Assembly: GCA_025451235.1 (NCBI GenBank)
Contig: JANWKT010000019.1
Span: 53,500-117,499, forward strand
Direction: 5' to 3'
Length of the DNA: 64,000 nucleotides
Source: Flavobacteriales bacterium
GTDB lineage: Bacteria > Bacteroidota > Bacteroidia > CAIKAF01
Positions within the stretch are counted from its first letter, which is position 1, and the number at the start of each line of letters is the position of its first letter. Below are positions 9,273 to 17,718 of the stretch, piece after piece. The notes beneath the pieces are model-generated. The model was not told the origin of the DNA and did not search any database. It was given only the letters and a program-made list of their open reading frames with translations. Both the position numbers and the translations under genes were made by a program.

Positions 9273-10532
9273 GTGGTGAATTCAACCAAAGAAATCATAT
9301 CCCCTTCATACACTTCTATTGATTGGAAAAAAATAAGGGAAGACTTCCCGATCTTAAAGAGAGAGGTGAACAATCAACCTTTGGTCTACCTTGATAATGC
9401 AGCTACTTCCCAAAAGCCACAGTTGGTGATCAATGCCATTGCTCATTATTATTCGTACTATAATGCGAATGTGCATAGGGGAGTGCATACTTTAAGCCAG
9501 GAGGGAACGAATGCATTCGAGGCATCACGTAATACCATAAAAGAATTTATCAATGCTTCCAAAACAGAAGAAGTGATCTTCACCAAAGGGACCACCAACT
9601 CCATCAACCTGCTGGCTTATAGCTGGGGTAGAAAATTTGTGAAGGAAGGAGATGAGATCATGATCTCAGCCATGGAGCATCATAGCAATATTGTACCCTG
9701 GCAGATCTTATGTGAGGAGAAAAAAGCGCTATTGAAAGTGATTCCAATCAATGAAAAAGGTGAATTGATCTGGGAAGAGTTTTTAAGACTATTGTCGGAT
9801 AAAACAAAACTGATCTCTGTTGTACATATTTCAAACGCTTTGGGAACCATTAATCCGGTGAAGGCGATCATTGAGGAAGCGCATCGAAGGAATATATGGG
9901 TACATATTGATGGAGCACAGGCGGCACCTCATTTACAAATAGATGTGCAGGAATTGGATTGCGATTTTTATTCTTTCTCAGGTCATAAAATGTGCGGACC
10001 TACCGGAACAGGGATTTTCTATGGAAAAGAAAAGTGGTTAGAGGAAATGCCTCCTTTTGAGGGTGGTGGAGAAATGATCAAGACGGTAAGTTTCGAAAAA
10101 ACTACCTACAACGATCTTCCATTCAAGTTTGAAGCAGGCACGCCACATATTGAAGGAGCCATTGTACTCGCTGAAGCGATCAGGTATCTTCAAAGCATTG
10201 GATTAAGCAATATTTCAACCAGGGAGAATGAGCTTGTGCATCAAACAACCACCAGGTTAAAGGAGATGGATGGGATCCGTTTTATTGGTACGGCAATCCA
10301 TAAATCATCCGTTGTATCTTTTTTGGTCAACAATATTCATCCTTACGATATGGGAATGATCCTGGATAAAATGGGGATAGCTGTAAGAACCGGTCACCAT
10401 TGCACCCAACCTTTAATGGATTTTTATAGAATTCCAGGAACCGTCAGGGCTTCTTTTTCGTTTTACAATAATGAAAATGATATTGATCGATTGATGGAGG
10501 GAGTAAAGAAATCTATACAAATGCTGAGTTAG
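9273..10532 (+). CDS. sufS: Cysteine desulfurase SufS
   Basis: PLP enzyme that removes sulfur from cysteine and hands persulfide to SufE. The 419-aa protein has the PLP-binding lysine K239 in SGHKMCGPTG, histidines in HHSN at 136-139, D213 in HIDGAQ and the catalytic cysteine C377 in RTGHHCTQP. The short active-site loop marks it as the SufS class rather than IscS/NifS. No ATG precedes the conserved region: translation must begin at the GTG at 9273 (directly after the sufD stop) or the next GTG codon. Confidence 0.97.
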   Translation: MVNSTKEIISPSYTSIDWKKIREDFPILKREVNNQPLVYLDNAATSQKPQLVINAIAHYYSYYNANVHRGVHTLSQEGTNAFEASRNTIKEFINASKTEEVIFTKGTTNSINLLAYSWGRKFVKEGDEIMISAMEHHSNIVPWQILCEEKKALLKVIPINEKGELIWEEFLRLLSDKTKLISVVHISNALGTINPVKAIIEEAHRRNIWVHIDGAQAAPHLQIDVQELDCDFYSFSGHKMCGPTGTGIFYGKEKWLEEMPPFEGGGEMIKTVSFEKTTYNDLPFKFEAGTPHIEGAIVLAEAIRYLQSIGLSNISTRENELVHQTTTRLKEMDGIRFIGTAIHKSSVVSFLVNNIHPYDMGMILDKMGIAVRTGHHCTQPLMDFYRIPGTVRASFSFYNNENDIDRLMEGVKKSIQMLS

Positions 10533-10534
10533 AC

Positions 10535-10957
10535 ATGAGTTCGATTGCTGATATAGAAAAGGAAATAACAGAAGACTTCGAATTGTTCGACGATTGGGAA
10601 GGGAAATATGAGTACCTGATAGGTTTGGGCAAAGACCTTCCACTGATCGACGAAAAATTCAAGACAGACGAATATATTGTACGTGGATGCCAAAGCAGGG
10701 TATGGCTGCATGCATCGCATGATGGCAACCGGGTTTTTTATACGGCCGACAGTGATGCCATTATTACCAAAGGCCTGGTAGCCCTGATGATAAAGGTATT
10801 GAACGGACAGAAAGCAGAAGATATTGCCAAGGCTGAGTTGGGATTTATTGATAAAATTGGCTTGAAGGAACATTTATCACCTACCCGAAGTAATGGATTG
10901 GTAAGTATGGTAAAGCAGATGAAATTATATGCATTGGCTTTAATAAAAACTAATTAG
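10535..10957 (+). CDS. sufE: Cysteine desulfuration protein SufE
   Basis: Sulfur acceptor that takes persulfide from SufS and delivers it to SufB. The 140-aa protein has the conserved acceptor cysteine C52 in RGCQSRVWL. It starts two bases after the sufS stop and is followed after 14 bases by the DUF59 gene, all in one operon. Confidence 0.96.
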   Translation: MSSIADIEKEITEDFELFDDWEGKYEYLIGLGKDLPLIDEKFKTDEYIVRGCQSRVWLHASHDGNRVFYTADSDAIITKGLVALMIKVLNGQKAEDIAKAELGFIDKIGLKEHLSPTRSNGLVSMVKQMKLYALALIKTN

Positions 10958-10971
10958 TTTTGTACGCTAAC

Positions 10972-11295
10972 ATGAGTGAAAAAATAGACATAGAGGCTTT
11001 AAAAACAGAGATCATTGCCAAACTAAAAACGGTATATGATCCGGAGATCCCTGTTGATATCTATGAACTGGGATTGATCTATGAAATTACCGTGGAAGAG
11101 AACGGGAATGTAAAAATATTAATGACCTTAACCTCTCCTAACTGTCCGGCTGCTGAAGAAATTCCTGCTGATATTGAAAACAAAGTAAAATCCCTGGAAC
11201 AGGTAAAAGAATTAAATGTTCAGATCACCTTTGATCCACCTTGGGACAAAGATATGATGAGTGAAGAGGCTCAGTTGGAGCTTGGATTCTTATAA
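10972..11295 (+). CDS. sufT: SufT-like DUF59/MIP18 family protein
   Basis: Small DUF59 (FeS_assembly_P) protein of 107 aa from the ATG at 10972; an upstream TTG would add four residues. It shows the family motifs YDPEIPVDIYELGLIY near the N-terminus and LTSPNCPAAEEIP in the middle. SufT-type proteins assist maturation of Fe-S proteins, and SUF operons commonly end with this gene. Its 3' end overlaps the convergent gene downstream by six bases. Confidence 0.92.
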   Translation: MSEKIDIEALKTEIIAKLKTVYDPEIPVDIYELGLIYEITVEENGNVKILMTLTSPNCPAAEEIPADIENKVKSLEQVKELNVQITFDPPWDKDMMSEEAQLELGFL

Positions 11296-11880
11296 ACTTA
11301 CCTGATTTTTTCTCATTTGGATCTCATGGATGATCATTTTGATCTTGCCTCCTTCTTTATTCCAAAAAGTACCTCCCATGGATATTTCTCCCAAATATTT
11401 TTTTTGGTCAAAAAAGCTGATCTTGTTATCAACAATTAATTCGTTAGGATCTAAGACGGGGTGAATAGCAGGGATGCTTGTTGTTCGTTGATTGATGAGT
11501 GCACTGCAGTCCACATTTAGGTAGGTAACTGTGATTGATCTTACCCTGTTATTATAATACGTTTTATAGAACAATGTAAGCATTTGACTTAGGTCATTAA
11601 ACTCTATGGCTACAATGAACTTTCTTTTGGCATTCTTGTAATAAAGAAAAAGCGACACAGCTAAAATAACTGCGATGCTCAATATGATAATGCGAACCGT
11701 AAGTTCATGCGGACTGGCAAAAGCTTCGGCTTCCGGATTTCTGTGTCTATGCCTGCGACTGCCTTGCATAAATATGGTACAGACTATTATAGTGGCTGGA
11801 GCGAATAAAACGATCATTGAGTGAATGAAAATAGCAGTAAGCAGTATATTGCTTTTTATGGTTGCAGTTTCAATTCGCAT
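11290..11880 (-). CDS. Hypothetical membrane protein with two N-terminal TM helices
   Basis: 196 aa from the ATG at 11878-11880 (MRIETATIKSN...); the longer frame begins in a repeat. Two hydrophobic segments lie at roughly residues 10-40 and 65-85, separated by a His/Arg-rich stretch (GSRRHRHRNPEAEAF). The C-terminal half is soluble and beta-rich, with a small PH-like look (FNDLSQMLTLFYKTYYNN...). I do not recognise a family. Convergent with sufT, with a six-base overlap, so it is transcribed independently of SUF. Confidence 0.7.
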   Translation of the reverse strand: MRIETATIKSNILLTAIFIHSMIVLFAPATIIVCTIFMQGSRRHRHRNPEAEAFASPHELTVRIIILSIAVILAVSLFLYYKNAKRKFIVAIEFNDLSQMLTLFYKTYYNNRVRSITVTYLNVDCSALINQRTTSIPAIHPVLDPNELIVDNKISFFDQKKYLGEISMGGTFWNKEGGKIKMIIHEIQMRKNQVSL

Positions 11881-11919
11881 TTCACAAAGATATAATTTAT
11901 CGAATTCTCTCCTTCGCAC

Positions 11920-12024
11920 CTCCGGATCCCGTCCGGAGCCGGGATGACATTGTTGGGAAGGGACTGAGCTTCGATCTCGCCAAAGGCGGATCGAAGCTCA
12001 GTCCCAATTAATTAGGTGTCATCC
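11920..12024. repeat. Cluster of nested GC-rich hairpins (REP-like element)
   Basis: Three nested palindromes. CTCCGGA/TCCGGAG lies at 11920-11938. GGATGACA (11942-11949) pairs with TGTCATCC (12017-12024). Inside, a perfect 17-bp stem has arms at 11960-11976 and 11989-12005 and extends by CGCC/GGCG around an AAA loop. The motif GTCATCC..GGGATC resembles REP-like palindromes common between Bacteroidetes genes. It lies in the divergent gap between the 11880 gene and the TPM lipoprotein. Confidence 0.75.
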
Positions 12025-12050
12025 AGACGCAGGTCGGGATCTCGAGCAAG

Positions 12051-12081
12051 TTGACGGAAAACAAAAAATGAATTACTTTTA
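12051..12081 (+). promoter_or_regulatory. Predicted promoter of the TPM-domain lipoprotein
   Basis: TTG (12051-12053), a 20-base spacer and TACTTTTA (12074-12081), a one-mismatch version of TAnnTTTG. The start codon at 12086 is only 5 bases downstream, so the mRNA would be nearly leaderless if this promoter is used. Confidence 0.4.
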
Positions 12082-12085
12082 ACGC

Positions 12086-12625
12086 ATGATAAAAACAACA
12101 ATTCTCCTTTTGTCCTCCATTGTTCTGTTTTCCTGTGGAGCAACCACCAAAATCACTCAAGGACCAGAAACAAAAGATAGCGTCAAAGTTCAGACGCCTG
12201 CAGATACTTTTCAATTCCACAAAGCTTATGCCTGGGTGAATGATTTTGATAGCATCCTGACCGATATGGAGGAAGGTAAATTAGATGCTGTTTGCAAGAA
12301 TTATGAAAAGGCGACGACCAATCAATTGGTGGTGGCTACTATTGGCTCTTTCAAACCCTATTCGAATATTGCCGACTATTCTACCGATATGTTCAATGAA
12401 TGGAAAATTGGAACAAAGGAAAAAAACAATGGAGTTTTGATCGTTTTATGTAAAGATTGCCACGAAGTAAGGATAACAACCGGGTATGGAGCAGAAAAGA
12501 TCCTTACCACAGAAATTTGTGACCTGATCGTTGATCCTCTCATGCTTTCGTATTTTGAAAAAGATAAATACTATGAAGGCTTAAAGGCCGGAATTGATGA
12601 GATCATCAAAAAATGGAAGGAGTAA
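12086..12625 (+). CDS. TPM-domain lipoprotein
   Basis: 179-aa lipoprotein. The signal MIKTTILLLSSIVLFSCG has a lipobox ending at C17. Residues about 45-175 match the TPM domain (PF04536): VNDFDSIL at the start, NNGVLIVLCKDCHEVRITTGYGAE in the middle, and the C-terminal YYEGLKAGIDEIIKKW helix. The family includes thylakoid TLP18.3 and YgcG-like proteins; some members have phosphatase activity, but the role here is unknown. A periplasm-facing, membrane-anchored location is inferred. Convergent with the next gene. Confidence 0.85.
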   Translation: MIKTTILLLSSIVLFSCGATTKITQGPETKDSVKVQTPADTFQFHKAYAWVNDFDSILTDMEEGKLDAVCKNYEKATTNQLVVATIGSFKPYSNIADYSTDMFNEWKIGTKEKNNGVLIVLCKDCHEVRITTGYGAEKILTTEICDLIVDPLMLSYFEKDKYYEGLKAGIDEIIKKWKE

Positions 12626-12628
12626 AAA

Positions 12629-13159
12629 CTAAGAGATTTTCCCGAGCCGTATTTTGATCTTGTTCTTCTTTACCTCAATTAACTTGAGCTCCTCTTCCAA
12701 CAGATCGATTTCCAGTTTTATTTTTTTATATCGTTTGGGTTCCATTTTCGCCTTTTTCGAATCCAGGTTAATTCGGACATCTCCCAAAAGCCCAAACATG
12801 AAACCAATGTTGGTGCTAAGTCGTACGCAAACCTGATCGAAAATGATCACCTTCTGCTTTTTGCTTTTTCCTTTACATTGATATATATCTCCCGGGCCAA
12901 AAAACCAGATAACACTCTTGTTCCCATAACGTCGTTCATGTTTCCAATGATCATTCCCTTTTGATTTGATATCAATTTTTATTTGGTCGTTTTTACCACC
13001 ACTTTTTACCTTGATTTTGGTTTGATCGGTCTTTATTTTTATATCAACCTTGGTTTTATCTCCTTTGCCTCCACCGCCTTTGTTTTTCCCTTTCTGGGCA
13101 TGGAGCATTGGGCCAATCACCAACGACAATATAATAAGTAATGAGGGGAGTAGTTTCAT
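12629..13159 (-). CDS. Secreted lysine-rich protein of unknown function
   Basis: 176 aa. N-terminal signal peptide MKLLPSLLIILSLVIGPMLHAQ, then a low-complexity Lys/Gly-rich stretch (residues about 22-75) with repeated K-I-K-T/S-x-x-x-Q-I-K units. A central WFFGPGDIYQCKGKSKKQK segment follows. The C-terminus is a charged helix, probably a short coiled coil. No family recognised. It follows the 69-aa lipoprotein by only 3 bases on the same strand, so the two are probably cotranscribed. Confidence 0.75.
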   Translation of the reverse strand: MKLLPSLLIILSLVIGPMLHAQKGKNKGGGGKGDKTKVDIKIKTDQTKIKVKSGGKNDQIKIDIKSKGNDHWKHERRYGNKSVIWFFGPGDIYQCKGKSKKQKVIIFDQVCVRLSTNIGFMFGLLGDVRINLDSKKAKMEPKRYKKIKLEIDLLEEELKLIEVKKNKIKIRLGKIS

Positions 13160-13162
13160 CGA

Positions 13163-13372
13163 TTATTCGTTTATAACATTGTTAATACTATCTAGTCTTT
13201 CATTTACCCTGTTCGATTGGACCTCCAGGTCTTTTAGCTCCAGTTCTAATTGTTCTACACCGGCGGTATCAATGGAAGTGGTATCAGCTAAGGTTGTTTT
13301 TTTTGATCCCGATTTTCCGCAGGATATAAAGCCAATAGCTAACATAACAAGAATAGGGTAGATGAATTTCAT
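13163..13372 (-). CDS. Small coiled-coil lipoprotein
   Basis: 69 aa. Signal MKFIYPILVMLAIGFISCG with lipobox Cys at 18, then a Thr/Ser linker and a helix (residues about 38-69) with leucine/valine spacing typical of a short coiled coil, as in small Lpp-like proteins. Likely an outer-membrane-anchored lipoprotein; function unknown. Probably in an operon with the downstream lysine-rich secreted protein. Confidence 0.7.
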   Translation of the reverse strand: MKFIYPILVMLAIGFISCGKSGSKKTTLADTTSIDTAGVEQLELELKDLEVQSNRVNERLDSINNVINE

Positions 13373-13457
13373 AGTAAGTGGGATTACTTTTTTAAAAGTA
13401 CAAAAAATAAGGATTGGATATATTAAAAAAAAATTGAGTTAGCTTCCAAACACTTTT

Positions 13458-13560
13458 CATGCCATCCACTTCCTGTTATCGCCACCGCTGATCAAATGCT
13501 GTTCATCCGGCCAGAGAAGGGTGTTCGCACTGTTGGCATGTGATCTAAAGTCCACTCCTT
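13458..13560 (-). pseudogene. Decayed copy of the 3' end of the WD40 gene
   Basis: Read on the minus strand this stretch encodes SHANSANTLLWPDEQHLISG followed by GDNRKWMA and a stop. It aligns with the last WD40 blade of the gene at 13994-14932 (GHTNSVNTILWLDDQYLVSG, then GDDRKLMVWE). The DNA is roughly three-quarters identical over about 100 bases, and the parental TGG (Trp) is a TGA stop in the copy. It lacks a start and overlaps the last codons of the intervening lipoprotein gene. A relic of duplication, not an active gene. Confidence 0.8.
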
Positions 13561-13982
13561 TCAGTACACTTAATAAAATAAAAATCCTTTTCCAATACTT
13601 CCATCTCATTGATATAAATGATATGATCTTTGTCATATCTGATCTCTCCACAAAAATTTACAATAAAGGTATCTGGTTCCAGGGATGTGGAAATAACACC
13701 ATTTTGTATATTGATTGCTTTACTCTTGGCTATCAGTGAATCCATGAGTAAACCGTAACCGGGAGAATTTCTATTATCTAAGATCCTCCTATGGTCCCTC
13801 ATTTTAAGAATACAAAGACTTCCATTATATAATTGATATTCTTTTGGAGCATCCACTGGACCACAGGGGCCTTCGGCATAATACACCTTGCCGTTAACGC
13901 CGGTTTCAAATGAAACCTTCTTTTTGCTTCCGCAAGAGCTAAAAATGACCAATAGAACTAACAAAGTAAGGGTCCTTTTCAT
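13545..13982 (-). CDS. Lipoprotein of unknown function
   Basis: 145 aa. Signal MKRTLTLLVLLVIFSSCGS with lipobox Cys at 17. The mature part has several Cys (EGPCGPVDA, GSLCILKM, VNFCGEIR) and ends MEVLEKDFYFIKCTERSGL. No family recognised. It sits 11 bases after the WD40 gene on the same strand, and its 3' end runs into a decayed copy of that WD40 gene's 3' end, so it may be a later insertion into the operon. Confidence 0.7.
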   Translation of the reverse strand: MKRTLTLLVLLVIFSSCGSKKKVSFETGVNGKVYYAEGPCGPVDAPKEYQLYNGSLCILKMRDHRRILDNRNSPGYGLLMDSLIAKSKAINIQNGVISTSLEPDTFIVNFCGEIRYDKDHIIYINEMEVLEKDFYFIKCTERSGL

Positions 13983-13993
13983 AAGCTAAATTT

Positions 13994-14932
13994 TTACTGT
14001 TTGGTTATTTCCCATACCATTAACTTCCGGTCATCTCCACCACTCACCAAATATTGGTCATCCAGCCAAAGAATGGTGTTTACACTATTGGTATGCCCTT
14101 CAAAATCTTCTTTATTGATCCTGACCAATATTTCCAATTCATCGTCCCATAGTTTAAGGGTTTTGTCTCTGGAAGCCGTGGCATAAATTTTTATGGATGG
14201 ATTATAGGCAATTTGATAGATAGCATAATTATGTGCCGGAATGTTTTTAATCATTTCAAAATGATTTTTAATATCCCATATCCGTATATGGGCATCTTTT
14301 GAACAGGTGATCAAATGATTGTTCACCGCATCATAACAAATGGCATTGCATGCCCAGCTATGGGCAACGAAGCTGAATACCTTTTCCTTTTTTTCAATAT
14401 CTATTACATAAACATTTGTATCGCTGCAGGCTGTATACATATAGGGTCTGACAGGATTAAAGGCAATGCTGCGGATCTTTTCCTCTGATAAATGAATGGT
14501 CGACAGAATGGATAGGTCGCCTGGATGGATCAACAATAGATTTCCTTTGGCGGTAGAAGCGGCTATTATATGATGTACTTCGCTGTACTGAATGTTAAAA
14601 ACCCCCTCCCCAGGTAACTGAAAATATTTGATCTCTTTTTTAGTGGACAGGTCGATGATATGTATCCCGCCTTCTGAAGTGCCGACGATCAATTGATTTC
14701 CTTGTCTGCCCCTGGCCAGATTTTCCGGAAGGACACATAAACTATAGATGGTATAGGGAAGTTGTGCAATAAGAGTGCCAGTAGATGGATCGTTGATATC
14801 CCATTCTACCACAGATTTATCCCCACCAGCAGAAAAAAAGCGGCCTGGTTCAGGGGCCGCTATCAATGTATATATAGGATGTTGGTGGCCGATCAGTTCA
14901 ACCACTTTTTTTACTTCAATCTTAGTCTGCAT
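13994..14932 (-). CDS. WD40 repeat protein
   Basis: 312 aa, no signal peptide, so probably cytosolic. Seven WD40-type blades can be read; typical GH...WD spacings include GHQHPIYTLIAAPEPGRFFS, followed by VVEWDI, AHSWACNAICYDAVNNHLIT and GHTNSVNTILWLDDQYLVSG. It would form a seven-bladed propeller used for protein-protein contacts. Its start overlaps the stop of the upstream TPR/PD40 gene by 11 bases, so the two are translationally coupled and probably functionally linked. Partner unknown. Confidence 0.92.
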   Translation of the reverse strand: MQTKIEVKKVVELIGHQHPIYTLIAAPEPGRFFSAGGDKSVVEWDINDPSTGTLIAQLPYTIYSLCVLPENLARGRQGNQLIVGTSEGGIHIIDLSTKKEIKYFQLPGEGVFNIQYSEVHHIIAASTAKGNLLLIHPGDLSILSTIHLSEEKIRSIAFNPVRPYMYTACSDTNVYVIDIEKKEKVFSFVAHSWACNAICYDAVNNHLITCSKDAHIRIWDIKNHFEMIKNIPAHNYAIYQIAYNPSIKIYATASRDKTLKLWDDELEILVRINKEDFEGHTNSVNTILWLDDQYLVSGGDDRKLMVWEITKQ

Positions 14933-16574
14933 CTTCCAGGAAGATAGCTTTTACAACCGTTTCTGTTTTACCAGGTGTTTTAGGTAAGGTTATTTTTTCC
15001 TCATAAGGTTTAAAACCATCTTGCTTAACACTAATAGTGTATGTAATCGCACCTTCCAGCACGATCAGGAAATCGCCCGATTCTGAAGTTTCTAATTCAT
15101 CTATTACATGCCCTTTGTCGTCGGTAATTTTTACAACAGATTCCAATGGAGTACCTTCTTTACCATCGAGTACTTTTCCTTTTAAAATGGAAATACTACC
15201 TGAAGTAATTCCGGTGGATCCCTGATTCAACCCTTCAGGATCAGGCAATACATAATTGGTAAGATCAATTTCGTAAATATCGAACTCTCCTTTAGAATCT
15301 TCTCTGCTCGAAGTAACATAGGCTTTTGTTCCGTCTGCTGTAAGTGAAAATTGTTTCTCATCTCCTAAAGTATTGATAGGGAAACCTAGATTAATCGGAG
15401 TGGTCCATTTTCCATTTTTCCATTCTGATTTAAAAATATCATACCCACCAATGGAGTTTTTTCCATTGCTGCCAAAAAATATGGTATTTCCATCGGGATG
15501 AACAAATACTGAAACTTCATCATCAATGGTATTGATAGTTGCGCCGAGATTAACAGGCTCATCATATTCGTAAGTCCCTTTTTTAGTGGCCATCCATATA
15601 TCACAATTTCCTTGTGCCTTGGCACCTTTGCTTCCACCTTCTCTTTCACTTACAAAAAATATTCTCTTCTTATCGGCTGTAATACATCCACTTGATTCGA
15701 AATAGGTGGTATTCACTTTACCTTTGATCTGCTCAGGTTCGCGCCAATCCCCATTGCGGCGTCTTTTAGAATAATATAGATCACCACCATTGATACTTCT
15801 GTAGATGATGATCACATTTCCATCGGGTGAAATGCTTGGGCTGGCATCATGCGCATTCGAATTGAGGGCACCTTTAATAATTTCTGCATCCATCCATTCG
15901 CCACTTACACTGTCTCTTTCACTCATCCATATATCCTGGTAATAAATACCGAATGTGGGATCTTTCTGACCTCCGGTATTTTCAGGACGGCAGGTGGAGA
16001 AGATCAATACTCTTCCGTCGGCGGTAACCGATGGATTACTTTCAGTAAATTCGGTATTTACAGCTTCACCCATATTTTTGATGGTTACATTTACCGGTGT
16101 TGACATCAGCTTTTTGGCCAATGAAACCTGGTGCATATAATCATTCACAATATCTGTTGTTTGGGCTTTCCCCTTCAACGTTTTTCTATAAGCTTCATAG
16201 TTGACCAATGCTTCATCCAGCATTCCTTCTTTATGCTGGGCTTGGCCTAGCCAAAACTCAAGATCCTTTACTCCTTTTGGCTTTTTGGTGGAAGCTTTGG
16301 TTAAAAATGTCAATGCCTCGTCATATTTTTTTAGTTTATACGACACTTTTCCGGCCTTATAGCTGATCAGTGAATGATCAGGGTATTTAATATGCAGATC
16401 GCGATATAATTTATAAGCAGCATCCCAATATTCCTTCTGGTAATTTTCATCCGCATCCATCAGTGATATATGATCACTCACGGCCATTTTGGGTTGTTTT
16501 TGAGCTTGAGCGGTTCCTAAAAACAAACTCACCGATAGGGTGCAAGTCAATAAAATCAGAGTCTTTCGCATCAT
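14922..16574 (-). CDS. Secreted TPR - PD40 propeller - carboxypeptidase-regulatory-like protein
   Basis: 550 aa. Signal peptide (MMRKTLILLTCTLSVSLFLG..AQAQ), then TPR-like helices (residues about 35-160), a TolB/PD40-type propeller (about 170-440) with repeated SPDG/HPDG and FFVSxREGG-type motifs, and a C-terminal carboxypeptidase-regulatory-like beta domain (about 455-550). This order resembles the T9SS-associated lipoprotein PorE and its relatives, but the OmpA-like peptidoglycan-binding domain and lipobox of those proteins are absent. Likely periplasmic. Coupled to the WD40 gene by an 11-base overlap. Confidence 0.88.
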   Translation of the reverse strand: MMRKTLILLTCTLSVSLFLGTAQAQKQPKMAVSDHISLMDADENYQKEYWDAAYKLYRDLHIKYPDHSLISYKAGKVSYKLKKYDEALTFLTKASTKKPKGVKDLEFWLGQAQHKEGMLDEALVNYEAYRKTLKGKAQTTDIVNDYMHQVSLAKKLMSTPVNVTIKNMGEAVNTEFTESNPSVTADGRVLIFSTCRPENTGGQKDPTFGIYYQDIWMSERDSVSGEWMDAEIIKGALNSNAHDASPSISPDGNVIIIYRSINGGDLYYSKRRRNGDWREPEQIKGKVNTTYFESSGCITADKKRIFFVSEREGGSKGAKAQGNCDIWMATKKGTYEYDEPVNLGATINTIDDEVSVFVHPDGNTIFFGSNGKNSIGGYDIFKSEWKNGKWTTPINLGFPINTLGDEKQFSLTADGTKAYVTSSREDSKGEFDIYEIDLTNYVLPDPEGLNQGSTGITSGSISILKGKVLDGKEGTPLESVVKITDDKGHVIDELETSESGDFLIVLEGAITYTISVKQDGFKPYEEKITLPKTPGKTETVVKAIFLEDAD

Positions 16575-16631
16575 TGAATGGTCTTTAAGGTAAAGGATAA
16601 AAGTAAGTATTTTTTTGCAATGGTAAAAATG

Positions 16632-17540
16632 CTATTTGTAAATCTCTTTTTTGGCCGATTTCATAGTATTGGCAAGGAGTCCGGCGATGGTCATGGGCCC
16701 TACACCCCCTGGTACCGGAGTAATAAAAGAAGCTTTGAGCGCTACCGCATCAAAATCTACATCCCCTTTTAATCTCCACCCAGATTTGGTTTCAGGTGCA
16801 TTTACACGGGTTGTTCCCACATCAATGATCACTGCTCCTTCCTTTACCATGTCTCCTTTCAGAAACCCAGGAATTCCGATGGCAGCAATAATGATATCGG
16901 CTTGTAAAGCTATCTCTTTCAAATTCTTTGTCTTACTATGACATAAAGTAACGGTGGCATTACCCGGATTAGTATTTCTGCTCATTAATACACTTACCGG
17001 AGTGCCCACAATATTGCTTCTTCCGATCACTACACAATGCTTACCCGCTGTTTCTATGTTGTAAAACTGTAACAATTGCATAATTCCAAAGGGTGTAGCC
17101 GAAACATAGGTGGGTAATCCCAATAATAGTTTTCCCAAATTTACCGGATGGAAACCATCTACATCTTTTTCCGGTTTTATATAATTGGTTATTTTATCTA
17201 CATCAATATGTTTGGGTAACGGCAATTGGACAATCAATCCATCAATATCCGGGTCATGGTTGATCGCATCTACTTTTTGAATAAGTTCATCTTCGGTAAC
17301 TGTATCTGGAAACCTAAACATGGATGATTGATATCCTATGTTTTCGCAAGCTTTTATTTTGGCTGCAACATACGTTTCGCTTCCACCATCATTACCTACC
17401 AGGATGGCACAAAGATGAGGGATCTTCCCTCCGTTGGCTTTGATCTCTTCTACCTGTTTTTTTAAATCTTCCTGGATGGAAAGGGATACTTTTTTTCCAT
17501 CGATAAGTTTTGAGGCAATGTCTTCTGTGAATGTTTTCAT
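16632..17540 (-). CDS. folD: Methylenetetrahydrofolate dehydrogenase / methenyltetrahydrofolate cyclohydrolase
   Basis: Bifunctional one-carbon enzyme interconverting 5,10-methylene-, methenyl- and 10-formyl-THF with NADP. 302 aa from the ATG at 17538-17540; 13 extra upstream codons are not conserved family sequence. Motifs: [14 protein letters not shown] with the catalytic Lys, VQLPLPKHI, the nucleotide-binding [14 protein letters not shown] and the C-terminal [15 protein letters not shown]. Length typical. Separated from ffh by 178 bases with no gene. Confidence 0.97.
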   Translation of the reverse strand: MKTFTEDIASKLIDGKKVSLSIQEDLKKQVEEIKANGGKIPHLCAILVGNDGGSETYVAAKIKACENIGYQSSMFRFPDTVTEDELIQKVDAINHDPDIDGLIVQLPLPKHIDVDKITNYIKPEKDVDGFHPVNLGKLLLGLPTYVSATPFGIMQLLQFYNIETAGKHCVVIGRSNIVGTPVSVLMSRNTNPGNATVTLCHSKTKNLKEIALQADIIIAAIGIPGFLKGDMVKEGAVIIDVGTTRVNAPETKSGWRLKGDVDFDAVALKASFITPVPGGVGPMTIAGLLANTMKSAKKEIYK

Positions 17541-17718
17541 GCTGTTTTTTTTAGCCCCGGGTGAAGTGGCAGCCCGCAAATAACGAGTTTTAGTAACACT
17601 TGGCGAAAAAGAGCGAAGGTATGAAGCTCCTTTTGAGCTTAGGGTTACTTGAACGAGGTATGCGGACTATAACGAAACACGGGAAAAGCTATTAAAAATG
17701 TATAATCGTAAATTAACC

